Part shown: piece after piece, positions 22,324-33,700 of the stretch
Numbering within the stretch: position 1 is the stretch's first letter
Layout of the letters: each line of letters opens with the position of its first letter
Assembly: GCF_009389715.1 (NCBI RefSeq)
Contig: NC_052409.1
Location: 6,869,605 to 6,933,604, forward strand
Source: Phoenix dactylifera
Lineage: Eukaryota > Streptophyta > Magnoliopsida > Arecales > Arecaceae
DNA length: 64,000 nucleotides
Direction of reading: 5' to 3'
The notes under the pieces: model-generated
What the model was told of the DNA's origin: nothing
The model's database searches: none
Seen by the model: only the letters and a program-made list of their open reading frames with translations
Made by a program: the position numbers and the translations under genes

Positions 22324-24745
22324 ATGAAGCTGAGAAGCAAGAGAGCTTCTAATGTCTCTCGACGTCCTTCACCTAGCCCCGGACACTCTGTCCAGAACTC
22401 GCCACCTCCGACCGAGTCGGCTCCCCAAGTTCGGCCGGAGCAGTTTGATGCCCTGGTGCAGCAGGTTCAGGCCTTGGCTGCTGCTGTCCAAGGCCTGCAA
22501 CCCAGGGGCATCCCAACGGCACCACTCCCTCCAGCCCCAGTTCAGCCGGTGCCTCCTGCAAGCGGATTGCCCCTCCAAGATTCCCAAGCTCAGGCCTCCC
22601 CTTGGAGGGAACACCCGGTGAGGGATCCTGGTGATCCCAGGGCAACCTGCGCCGGAGCGGACCGCCGCGGCGATCCCCCTGAGTGATGAGCTCGACAAGA
22701 AGGTCGAGAAGCTGGAGCGCCAGATTGAGGCACTCCACGGCAGGAGGTCGGGACGCGATGGTGACTTCGAGTTCACCACGAGGTCCCCCTTCTCCCAGCA
22801 AATTGAAGATGAGCCGGTCCCGCTAAGATTCAAGATGCCCCAGGTGGAGCCTTACAACGGTAGGACCGACCCCCTTGACCACCTGGAAAACTATCGGGCC
22901 TTAATGGCCCTGCAGGGAGCCTCGGAGGCCATGCTTTGCAAAGCCTTCCCAGCAACACTCCGAGGGGCAGCCCGGCTTTGGTTTACCGGGCTGAAGCCTA
23001 GCACCGTCTCCTCCTTCGAACAGCTCGGCAGGCAATTTGCCAGCAACTTTGCTGCCAGCCGACCCCAGCGGCGGACCTCGGACTCCCTCCTCGATATAAA
23101 ACAAAAGGAGGGAGAGTCCCTCAGGGAATATTTGGACCGATTTACCGCCGCAACATGGGAAGTCCGGGAGCTTGACCAGTCAATCGCCATGTCAGCACTG
23201 AAGACTGGGGCCCGGTTTTATAGATTCCTCTTCTCCATCGAGAAGAACTTCCCTGCCGACCTCACTGAGATGCTGGTTCGGGCACGGAAGTATGCGAAAG
23301 CCGAGGAAGCTATTGCCGTTAGACGGAGCGGGGCCGAGCAGACCCCCAAGAAGCAGAAAAGACGCCGCGAAGAGCGTGGCCACCCTAGAAGCCCGTCCTC
23401 GCGCCGAGCCAAGAATTTGCCTTGTTTGAAGAGTCCACCCCGATTGCGGGGACCACCTCGGCAAAGGTCCCCGCCCCGCCCGAGGTCTCCACCACGGGCC
23501 CGCATACCCAATGGGAGGTACGAAAATTACACTCCCCTTACTGCTCCTCGGGCTGAGATTCTCATGGAGATCGAAGGCCGGGACTATTTCCGGCCCCCGC
23601 CCCCGAGACGAGATCCCGGGGCTTGGCGTAACCCCCGGAAGTACTGCCATTTCCACCGGGATCACGGCCATGATACGGAGGACTGCTTTCAGCTCCGGGA
23701 CGAGATCGAGGCACTCATCCGTCGAGGAGTGCTCGACCGGTTCGTACGGAACCGGCGCGAAGGGAGAAGGCCAGTGGAGAGTACCGCGCAGCCCGAAGAT
23801 CCAAATGCCAACAGACCTATCGCCGGCACCATCAACACCATCCGAGGCGGGGCCTCGGTCGGAGGAGCACCGGAGGAAGGAACCGCCCCGAAGCGCCTGC
23901 GCGCCTCGGAAACCATCTCGTTCTCGGATGAGGACTTGGAGGGAGTTGAAACTCCCCATGATGACGCGGTGGTCGTCTCTATGGTTGTGAATAGGTTCGA
24001 TGTAAAACGTGTCCTAGTTGATAATGGGAGCTCGGCGAATGTTTTGTACTTTGACGCCTATTCTAGAATGGGGATGGAACAAAAGCAATTGCGAAGGATG
24101 AACGCCCCGCTGGTCGGATTTACTGGAGACTCAGTCTCAGTAGAGGGCGAGGTCGATCTTCTGGTCACGGTCGGGCTCGCCCCCTGGGAAAGTACCGTGA
24201 GGATGGGTTTCCTCGTGGTGCACCGGCCCTCGGCTTATAATGCCATCCTCGGACGACCAGGGCTCAACGCTCTTCGAGCCGTGGTCTCAACCCGCCACCT
24301 GCTTATGCGATTCCCCACCAGCCAAGGAGTCGGCGAAGTCCGTGGGGACCAGGCGGTAGTAAGACGGTGCTACATGGCGACCCATGAGGCGAAGCAACCG
24401 GCCAAGGTGTCGGTTCCAACAACAGACAAGCTCTCGGCCGAAACTTTAGAGGCACGGGTCGGCCCTCAGAAGAATCGGATAGAGCCCGGTGAGCTACTAA
24501 TTCAAGTTCCTTTGCAAGAAAATTTTCCGGAGCTAACCGTGCAGGTCGGCTTCGGCCTTGATGCTCGCGAGAGATCGCCTCATCAGCTTCCTGAGGAACA
24601 ACATGGACGTCTTCGCCTGGTCGCCCGCAAATATGCCAGGGATAGATTCGGAGGTCGCGGTCCACCGACTCCAAGTGAAGCCCTGCAAATCGGTGCGGCA
24701 AAAGAAGCGAAATGCCGCCCCAGAGCGACAACGAGCAGTAGCTGA
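22324..24745 (+). pseudogene. gag-protease region, frameshifted
   Basis: The likely gag start is the ATG at 22324, about 33 bp after the LTR, giving an N-terminus MKLRSKRASNVSRR and a heptad-like VQQVQALAAAVQGL. A frameshift around 22630-22680 moves the reading to the frame open to 24745. The retrotransposon gag domain follows (FKMPQVEPYNGRTDPLDHL, with FPATLRGAARLWF further on), then an Arg/Pro-rich basic stretch. Next come the knuckle-like YCHFHRDHGHDTEDC and the aspartic protease motif VDNGSSANVLYFDAY (near 24018-24062). Near 24570 another frame change leads into pol. The proteins would form the particle and process the polyprotein, but this copy cannot make them in one piece. Confidence 0.88.
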
Positions 24746-27700
24746 GGAAGTTGATAAACTCCTCAAGGCCGGCTTCATCCGAAAGATATCCTATCCAGAG
24801 TGGCTCGCCAATGTGGTCCTCGTCAAAAAGGCCAGTGGGAAATGGCGCATGTGCGTGGACTACACCGACCTGAACAAGGCTTACTCAAAGGACAGTTTTC
24901 CACTCCCCAGCATCGATCAGCTCGTAGACTCCACCTCGGGACACGAGCTGTTGACATTTATGAACGCCTTCTCCGGATACAACCAGATCCGGATGGCGCC
25001 GGAGGATGAGGAAAAGACGGCCTTCATCACTGACGGGGGTACCTATTGCTACAAAGTAATGCCCTTCGGCTTAAAGAATGCTGGAGCAACTTATCAGAGG
25101 CTGGTCAGCCGGATCTTCAAAGACCAAATAGGCCGAAACATGGAGGTCTATGTTGATGACATGTTGGTAAAAAGCAAAATGGCGCAAGATCATGTGACCG
25201 ACCTCAGTGAAGCATTCTCCACACTCCGAAGGTACCGAATGAAGCTCAATCCGGCCAAATGCGCGTTCGGAGTCACCTCGGGCAAGTTCCTTGGCTTCGT
25301 AATCACACAGCGGGGAATCGAGGCCAATCCTGAGAAGATCCGAGCGCTCCAAGAGATGACGCCCCCGAGGACAGTTAAGGAAGTGCAACGGCTTACAGGC
25401 CGAGTTGCAGCTCTCGGAAGATTCGTCTCCCGATCGGCCGAGCGCTGCCTTCCGTTCTTTGCGGCCCTCAAGAAGCCAAAAGACTTTTTATGGTCGGCCG
25501 AGTGTCAGCAAGCCTTCGAGGAGCTTAAGTGTCTTCTTGCCTCTCCTCCGCTGCTCACGAAGCCTCAGCAGGGTGAGCTCCTCTACTTATACTTAGCTGT
25601 TTCTCCTGTAGCAGTGAGCTCGGTCCTGGTTCGGGAGGAGAGCAAGCTCCATAAGCCGGTATATTACACAAGCCGGGTCTTGAGGGATGCCGAGATCCGA
25701 TACTCCAAGCTGGAGAAGACCGCTTATGCCTTGGTCGTCTCAGCTTGGAGGCTCCGGCCCTATTTTCAAGCTCACACGGTGGCCGTGCTGACCGACCAAC
25801 CGGTGAAGCAGATCCTGCAGCGATCAGATCGTGCCGGTTGAGTTACAAAGTGGGCTATCGAGCTCGGAGAGTTCGACCTCGAGTATCGGCCCAGGCCAGC
25901 GATCAAGGCACAGGCACTCGCTGACTTTATAGTCGAGTGCACCGTGCCAGACGAGCCCGAGCCCGGGCCAACGCCAGTGGAGCAGACCCCGAGCCTGACA
26001 TGGAACTCGGGGGGTAGCGGAGCGGGCCTCATCCTCACCAGTCTAGATGGAGTGGTCGCCGACCAGGCCCTGCGCTTGGAGTTCCCCGCCTCTAACAACG
26101 CGGCGGAGTACGAAGCACTCATCGCTGGGCTCAAGTTGGCCAGGGAACTAGGAGTAAGGAACCTAAGGGCCTCAGCGATTCCCAGTTGGTCGTGAACCAA
26201 ATCTTGGGTGACTTCGAGGCCAGAGAGCCCACGATGCAGGAGTATCTTCAGAAAGTGCGGGATCTCACTTCGACTCTGAGCTACTTCCACATCCAACACA
26301 TTGCCAGGTCGGAGAATCTCAGAGCAGATCAACTATCAAAGCTGGCGTCCTCTCACATGAGCGAGCTTTCCAAAGCAGCAGCGCTGGAGTACCTCCAAAG
26401 ACCCAGCACGGAGGAGCCCGAGCCAGCCCTTTGCATTGAAGTTGAGCCGAGCTGGGTGGACGAGCTCATTAGCTACTTGCGGGATGAGATCCTCCCCAGC
26501 GATGAATGCGAGGCTTGCCGAGTCAGGCGCCTGGCCGCTCGGTACATATTATACGAAGGCAAGCTTTATCGGAGGTCTTTTACCTCTCCCCTCCCCAGGC
26601 CGGCGATCAAGGCACAGGCACTTGCCGACTTTATAGTCGAGTGCACCGTGCCAGACGAGCCCGAGCCCGGGCTAGCGCCAGTGGAGCAGACCCCGAGCCT
26701 GACATGGACCTTGCATGTTGATGGTTTTTCGAACTCGGGGGGTAGCGGAGCGGGCCTCATCCTCACCAGTCCAGATGGAGTGGTCGCCGAGCAGGCCCTG
26801 CGCTTCGAGTTTCCCGCCTCTAACAACGTGGCGGAGTACGAAGTACTCATCGCTGGGCTCAAGTTAGCCAGGGAACTAGGAGTAAGGAACCTAAGGGCCT
26901 TCAGCGATTCCTAGTTGGTCGTGAACCAAATCTTGGGTGACTTCGAGGCCAGAGAGCCCACGATGCAGGAGTATCTTCGGAAAGTGCGGGATCTCACTTC
27001 GACTCTGAGCTCCTTCCACATCCAACACATTGCCAGGTCGGAGAATCTCAGAGTAGATCAACTATCAAAGCTGGCGTCCTCTCGCATGAGCGAGCTTCTC
27101 AAAGCAGCAGCGCTGGAGTACCTCCAAAGACCCAGCACGGAGGAGCCCGAGCCAGCCCTTTGCATTGAAGTTGAGCCGAGCTGGGTGGACGAGCTCATTA
27201 GCTACTTGCGGGATGAGGTCCTCCCCAGCGATGAACGCGAGGCTCGCCGAGTCAGGCGCCTGGCTGCTCGGTACATATTATACAAAGGCAAGCTTTATCG
27301 AAGGTCTTTTACCTCTCCCCTCCTCAGGTGCCTCCGCCCGACAGAGGCGGATTACGCAATGCGTGAAGTCCACGATGGAATTTGTGGAAACCATCTGGGG
27401 GGACGAGCATTAGCGCACAAGATTTTGCGCCAAGGATACTACTGGCCGACACTCCAGAAGGACACCCTCGACTTCGTCCGAAGATGCGACCGATGCCAGA
27501 GAAACGCCAATGTCCAACGCCGGCCCTCGGCCCCGTTGACCTCGATCAGCTCCCCTTGGCCATTCGCCCAGTGGGGGATTGACATCTTGGGACCATTCCC
27601 TCTGGCAACCGGGCAAAGGAAATTCCTAGTCGTCTCCATTGACTATTTCACTAAATGGGTGGAAGCCGAGCCAGTTGCCCGGATCATCGAGCAGAAGATG

Positions 27701-28414
27701 CGTGACTTCGTCTGAAAGTCAATAATATGTAGATTCGGTCTCCCCCGCATCCTCATATCAGACAACGGTCGTCAGTTCGACAACGCCCGTTTCAGAGAGT
27801 TCTGCTCCGAGCTTGGCATCGATCACCGCTTCACCTCGGTCGCGCATCCTCAGACGAACGGAGAAACTGAGGTAACGAATCGTACTATTTTGCAGGGGCT
27901 CAAGGCCAGGCTCGACCAGTCCAAGGGACAGTGGGTCGAAGACCTGTACAACGTCCTGTGGGCTTATTGGACCACGTTCTGCGTACCCACCGGCGAAACT
28001 CCTTTCAATCTGACGTACGGGACAGAAGCCGTCATCCCACTGGAGATCGGACTCCCTTCTCCAAGGGTGGAACATTTTGACGCCAGCTCCAGCTCCTCAC
28101 AGCTTAGAAATAACCTGGACCTAATCGAGGAGACGAGAGAAGCCGTCCGAGTTCGCATGGCGAGGTACCAGCAAAAGACAGCGCAATACTACAACGCCAA
28201 AGTCAAAGTCAAATCCTTCAAAGTGGGGGACCTCGTCCTTAGAAGGGCAAAGGCCTCCCAACCGACCGAGCAAGGGAAGCTGGCCCCGAACTGGAAGGGA
28301 CCCTACCGGATCGCACGCGTCCAGCGACCCGGGGCGTACAAGCTGGAATCTCTCGACGGGACCCCCATTCCACGAAGCTGGAGTTCCGAAAACCTCCGGG
28401 TGTACTACCAATAG
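24558..28414 (+). pseudogene. pol region: reverse transcriptase, RNase H, archaeal-type RNase H, integrase; broken
   Basis: The reverse transcriptase shows KWRMCVDYTDLNKA and YVDDMLVKS, but the palm motif reads MNAFSGYNQI where family members have Asp, so a catalytic Asp is lost (near 24961-24963). The gypsy RNase H (LYLYLAVSPVAVSSV) ends at a stop at 25839-25841. Archaeal-type RNase H occurs twice (see the duplication entry). Integrase shows the zinc-binding His/Cys set (VHDGICGNHLGG ... CDRCQRN) and the core beginning WGIDILGPFP. An in-frame TGA at 27713-27715 replaces an expected Trp, and the second core Asp follows in ILISDNGRQF. The last part (27890-28414) is the integrase C-terminus, stopping at 28412-28414. 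Several independent lesions show long inactivity. Confidence 0.9.
25892..27325 (+). repeat. Direct tandem duplication of the archaeal-type RNase H segment inside pol
   Basis: 25892-26595 and 26596-27325 are nearly the same sequence, each starting CAGGCCRGCGATCAAGG. Copy 1 lacks 24 bp (8 codons) present in copy 2 at about 26708-26731, which removes the HVDG stretch with the first catalytic Asp. Copy 1 also lacks one base near 26172, shifting the frame before the SDSQ motif. Copy 2 keeps VDG and AEYE but has TAG in place of the Gln codon at 26912-26914. Neither copy reads through. Confidence 0.9.
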
Positions 28415-28618
28415 AACCCCGAAGGGTCCTCCGTTTCAATCATAAATCTCACCTTTCTGCAATAACTTATTCGCAATCGCTTAATTGTGCTGAATTTCTC
28501 CTGATGTCTAAATGCTTTGACTCCCAGAAGATCCGGCCCAGCTCGTATATACGACCCTGCTCGGATACAACCAGGACCGAGCGTAGCCGGATGCCTTCGC
28601 GAAAAATTTGGAACGCCG
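28415..28618 (+). other. Short untranslated stretch between pol and the minisatellite
   Basis: Non-coding part of the element after the pol stop codon. No polypurine tract is visible before the 3' LTR remnant, in keeping with the deletion proposed there. Confidence 0.5.
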
Positions 28619-28915
28619 ATATCGAGCACGGCTCGATCTTCATCTATCGAGCTCGGCTCGATCTCTATCTATCGAGCTCGGCTTGATCTCCACCGACTAT
28701 CGAGCTCGGCTCGATCTCCATCTATCGAGCTCGGCTCGATCTCCATCGAGCTCGGCTCGATCTCCATCGAGCTCGGCTCGATCTCCATCGAGCTCGGCTC
28801 GATCTCCACCGACTATCGAGCTTGGCTCGATCTCCATCTATCGAGCTCGGCTCGATCTCCACCGACTATCGAGCTCGGCTCGATCTCCATCTATCGAGCT
28901 CGGCTCGATCTCTAC
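28619..28915 (+). repeat. Minisatellite with ATCGAGCTCGGCTCGAT core in the Tat element
   Basis: About eleven variable units of 20-32 bp, each with the core ATCGAGCTCGGCTCGAT, which is an inverted repeat of 7 bp around TCG. Spacers are CTCCATC, CTCCACCGACT or similar. Open frames of 96-186 codons over it are products of the periodicity, not genes. Confidence 0.9.
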
Positions 28916-29034
28916 CAGCTTCTTGCAGGTCTCCAGGAGGACGCCGCCCGCCGACAAGTCGCCTTCCGCCACTCAGGCAGCGGAGCTCCTCTCTTTCGGC
29001 CGACAGTCGCCCCCGGGTCCAATTTCCAGCAACA
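28913..29034 (+). repeat. 3' LTR remnant (last ~120 bp only)
   Basis: Matches the last part of the 5' LTR from AGCTTCTTGCAGGTCTCC to the terminal GCAACA with a few mismatches. The first ~670 bp of the LTR are absent and the minisatellite abuts directly. Confidence 0.85.
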
Positions 29035-29490
29035 AGACTTAAAACTAACCTCAATAGTTCACTGTATATACATTTAGACCCTCAAAAGCAACATAGATTC
29101 ACTAGTGGCTAAAATTTTGATTCCACCACGTTAAAACAATTATAACATACCATTCTAGTATGTAGACATGAGAGATATAAACATTGCTAGCATCAGATGG
29201 TAAATATTTTCATTCATTACATTCTTAAAAAGATTACAAACAGATCTTATAAGTATAGAATATTAATATTTGACCTCAAAAGTTCACTGTATATATACAT
29301 TTGGATCCCTGAAAGCAACATGGTTTCTCTAGTGGCTAAAATGTTGATTCCACCATATTAAAAAGTTACCATTCTTGTTTGTAGACATGAGAAATGTAAA
29401 CATAGCTAGCATCATATAACAAATATTTCTATTCACTGCATTCTTAAAAAGATTACAAACAAATCTTATAAGTTTACAATAGTACTGCTT
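29035..29490 (+). repeat. Second and third units of the ~225-bp tandem repeat
   Basis: Two adjacent similar units, with TTCACTGTATATA at 29058 and 29283, the motif TAGTGGCTAAAAT at both, and GCATTCTTAAAAAGATTACAAAC-like ends. The left part of the array is at 21330-21496, on the other side of the inserted Tat element. Confidence 0.75.
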
Positions 29491-29587
29491 GGACCCTAGA
29501 AGTTTTAAAAAGATGCACTTGGTCCCTCCTCTGATTATTTTATTTGTAGATACTTATGGGATGAAACCCTTCACGTACCCCAGCATC

Positions 29588-29845
29588 CTACCTTGCAGTA
29601 CTCCACTTCGGTAATAACACACCCTCTATGACCACCCAAGAAGTAACTAAGCACCATGCTAGGATCTGATTCTCTAGAATCTTATTTTTCTGCATCAATT
29701 TGCTGATCATCTCTGTCGAACATAGTAAGGATGAAGGATCATGCCATTGAAAAAAACCATATCCTCTTCTTGTCTGCTTTAACATATTGAAAAGATTTGC
29801 AAAACTTCTTGTTTGAAAAATTAGCAATCCTCTTACCTCATGCAT
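29588..29845 (-). pseudogene. Probable GRF zinc-finger protein fragment
   Basis: The minus-strand frame contains RGYGFFQWHDP followed by a Lys/Leu-rich helix (ISKLMQKNKILENQI) and a hydrophobic stretch. That is the order seen in small plant proteins with a GRF-type zinc finger: a C/G-FF-W core, a coiled coil and a C-terminal hydrophobic segment. The zinc-binding Cys residues expected before the core are not visible, so this looks like a degenerate piece. The assignment is from the core motif only. Confidence 0.4.
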
Positions 29846-30572
29846 GGAGCATCCATAGAATCATCGTTCAGGATCAGCTATGACCTATGAGGTCTTCAAT
29901 GGAGCTTTCAATGCACAGTTACAATAAATGAAAAGGTTTTGATAGGAACTTTGAATGGAGTTTTAGCATAAGTTCATGCTCAAAGCCATCAAGGAGCTCT
30001 AGCTTTGGGAGAAGCTTTCTACATTCCTCGCTCTCCCTCTGCTCACTCATTCTCTCTCTATCTTCACGGAACTCAACCAGATCGGACAAAACCCTAGTTC
30101 AAGAGGAAAGAAAGAGGAATAGGAAGGAGTCAAGTGATTGCCATATCATCTCCTTCCTTTCCTGCCAAAAAACCTAACCCCTCTTCTAATCAATACGGGA
30201 AGGTCGTTAAAGAAATAGGAGGCTTGATTCTATATCACGTGACGATCACGTGTTCACAAATCCTAACAAAGATAGACAGTTGAGCCACATTGCAATGAAA
30301 AATTAAGTTGTGGGATGTACTTAAACAAAAGTAAAGTTTTGAAGTCGAAGTATTTCCTACCAAAAGTTTAATGAATATTGTGGTATTTCCTATTATGCGG
30401 TTGCCATATGCAGCATGGAAACTTATCCAAAGACTACATTTGACAAGTGCCAAAAAACAATAGAGCTTGCATTACATCCCACATTGACAAACCAACGTGG
30501 GCCTCCCGTAATATTAAACCCAGCCCGCTCTCTCCGAGCATACCCATAGGAGAGAACAGCCTTCCTCTGGAG
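29846..30572. other. Upstream region of the NPF gene
   Basis: AT-rich with a CT-rich patch at about 30020-30060. No clear TATA box or cis element could be assigned. No other gene recognised. Confidence 0.35.
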
Positions 30573-30699
30573 ATGGTCGGCCTGGGAGAAACCAATGAAC
30601 CCGGCAAGATCCTACCTGATGCTTGGGATTACAAGGGCCGGCCGGCCATCCAAGCCCGATCCGGCGGCTGGACCAGCGCCGCCATGATCCTAGGTTCAT

Positions 30700-30741
<42 letters not shown>

Positions 30742-33700
30742 CTACCTCATAATCCTGATTTTTACGTATATTCAAATCTAAAGTTGGTTGGAATTTTAAT
30801 TAGTGGTGGAGCTGAATGAGAGGCTGACGACCCTGGGCATAGGTGTGAACCTGGTCACCTACCTGACCGGCACCATGCACCTGGGCAACGCCGCCGCTGC
30901 CAACGCCGTCACCAACTTCATGGGCACCTCCTTCATGCTCTGCCTCCTCGGCGGCTTCATCGCCGACACCTTCCTCGGCCGGTACCGCACCATCGCCATC
31001 TTCACCGCCGTCCAAGCCGCCGTAAGCCACCACAACCCTCCCTCCCTCCCTCCCACCCTTTCTCGATGCCTCCAATCACGTTGTCTGACTGGATTTGGAT
31101 TGCTGGATGAAGGGTGTGACCATCCTGACGATCTCGACAGCTGCACCGGAGCTGCGACCGCCGGCATGCGCTGACGCAGCGTCGGGCGACTGCGGCAACG
31201 AAGCTTCCGCGGTGCAGATGGGGGTGCTCTACCTGGCGCTGTACCTAACGGCGCTAGGAACAGGTGGCTTGAAATCAAGCGTGTCCGGCATCGGCTCCGA
31301 CCAGTTCGACGAGGCCGACAGGGAGGAGAAGCACCAAATGATGATGTTCTTCCACTGGTTCTTCTTCTTCATCAGCCTCGGGTCGCTGCTGGCGGTGACG
31401 GTGCTGGTGTACATCCAGGACAATATGGGCCGGAAATGGGGGTACGGGCTATGCGCGGCGGCCATCGTGGTGGGGCTGGTGGTGTTTCTGTCGGGGACGA
31501 GGTGGTATCGGTTCAAGAAGCTGGTCGGGAGTCCGCTGACGCAGATCGCCGCGGTGTCGGTGGCGGCGTGGAGGAAGAGGGGGCTTGAATTGCCGTCGGA
31601 TCCTTCGATGCTTTATGATATTGATGGTATCTCTGGCGCCCAAGGGGAGGAGAAGGGGTCTAAGAAGCGCAACGGGAAGCAGCGGCTGCCGCACACCAAA
31701 CAGTTCCGGTAAGTTCCCTCTCCATTTTATCTCTCCCATTCTCTTTCTTTTTTTTTCTTCTTCTTCTTTTATTGCTACAACAGCGACTCATACACAATGG
31801 ATTGGAATTAGCCCACAAAATCAGAAAAAGAAAAATATTACAAAGGAGAAGGGACAGACCCATGGTTCTCCTACATAAACCCTTCAGAGTGATGAGCCGC
31901 AGAAAGATACCATCCAGTCTGCAATACTATTCACCTTTTTATAGACATTTGTAGTCTGGTGAAAGACACACGCATCTAAAAAACTGTGGATGTCGTCGTG
32001 CAGCCACATTTCATTGGCAGCACGCCTCCCACCTTGAATCTCACTCGATCACTGTAGCTGAATCCTCTTCGAGGAGAACACGATCTGCACCCAAAATATG
32101 TTTCGCATAAGTGATGCCTTCTCATGTGGCTCTAAGCTCAACACTGATAACAAACGGCTCAAAAATCTGCCGAAAATGGATCTAAGTCGCCCACCGGCTC
32201 TTCTTAACGGCTGGTAAGGACATACGTGGTGCACAGTTGGGAACATATATAAACTGCCAGGCATGCTTCACATACTGTGGGTTTAAGCTTTGGACATTAC
32301 CATGGTATATATATGACTATGGCCCGCTCAACTCGACCCACATGGTAGAGAAACAATTACAAGGTTAAAACTTTTGTTTAGCATTGTTATGACCACACAC
32401 AACTATGGAAATTTCCAATCTGCATGCGACAAACTAAAAAAATCCATTTTACTACCAATATAAGAAACCTTCCATTCATAAGCAGGATAACTTTAAATAG
32501 TTATCCTTTTCATTTCTCTGTAGTTTTGAGCTGCATTTGAACTAAGGTAGGACACTGACTTGAAACCCTTTATGGAACCTCTAATTGGCTACATTTTAGG
32601 CATGTGAAGGAGAGGACATAGCTATAAGAATTTTGAAGGTGTCATTATTCTTGAAGAAGACTCGATAGCGGTTGTAAGATGGCTATCTCATCCTCTACCT
32701 TCTGAGTATAGTACTTGTTGTGGTTCAAATCTGGCTTGACAGTGACCACGCCGGAGGAGTCGGAGGAGCTGCCGGAGTGTGGAAGAAGAGGACGGGGGCC
32801 ACCTCGTATGCGGTGATGTACCTGCACAAAGCTTAACCGGTAGGGTTCCGGTGAGGACCCTCCGACGCTCAAGTTAGAGTAGAGTATATTTGGTCTAGCC
32901 AAAAGTTCTTTTGGCATTACCTGACGGGGCTATTTATAGTTCCTGTAGGGGCGTCCAGGTGGCGGAGGTTTGGTCCGTTCCTATCATGAGTGGAGATGGC
33001 GCGCAGCCAGAGCTTGCTTATGGCGCACATTGCAGCCCGTCCTTATGAGTGGTAAGACGTTAACAGTCGTAACAGGATATGGCTGGAAAAGCAAGGCATG
33101 GTCCCTGATTGATATGTCGTAGCGTGGCCAGCAAGCAAAGCATGGTGCGGTGAAGTTGCTGCAGGGCATGGTTGCAGCATGTGGACGACGAGGTCGGCCT
33201 TCTGGGCTCGTCCTTCTGAGGTGGGCCTCCTGGGCTCGTCCTTCTAGGGTCGGCCTCCTGAGCTCGTCCTTCTTGGGTCGGCCTCCTGAGGTGGGTGACT
33301 TATGCCAAAAAATAGGACGATCCATTTTGCCCCCCATCATTTGCCCCCCAACTTCCGAGTCTGAGTCGTCATTTGGCTCGGGTGAAAGAAGTAATTCAGT
33401 CATTGATCGTCCTGTAATATAGCCAAATGTTTATGGAGATGTATGTGCCAAGTAGGGTGTACCTCTCGTGCAGTTGGAGCTAACGATCTTAAGCCGAGCT
33501 GTCCAAGCCGAGCTAAGCGACTCTGCTTCGAGGTCGACTTTAGCAGCCTTCTTTGGCTTGTGGTCAACTCAGCAGGGCGCCCCCACTCAGATCGGGGTGC
33601 GTCGTCGTAGAAGGGGTTGAACGTCATCGGAGGGCGTCGAATGACGTCGAATGTCATTAAAATGACGTCGAATGTCATCGAAGTGGCGTCGAATATCGTC

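Larger units (their letters stand above)
21497..29034 (+). mobile_element. Ty3/gypsy LTR retrotransposon, Tat lineage with two RNase H types, defective
   Basis: The parts in order are: 5' LTR (21497-22290), primer-binding site, gag, protease, reverse transcriptase, gypsy-type RNase H, archaeal-type RNase H (duplicated), integrase, a minisatellite and a short 3' LTR remnant ending at 29034. The extra RNase H between the first RNase H and integrase, and the gag with a CHFHRDHGHDTEDC knuckle, are marks of the plant Tat lineage. Flanking bases AGACC (21492-21496) and AGACT (29035-29039) may be a decayed 5-bp target duplication. Frameshifts, in-frame stops, a lost catalytic Asp and a truncated 3' LTR make it inactive. 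Confidence 0.92.

Noticed and set aside
28619..28915. CRISPR-like regular repeats
   Set aside because: Units are irregular, spacers are repeated instead of unique, and the DNA is a plant retrotransposon.
28517..29112. Open frames of 96-186 codons with ELGSISI/ARLDLHLS repeats
   Set aside because: They come from the minisatellite period; all three frames are open there, with no protein-like flanks.
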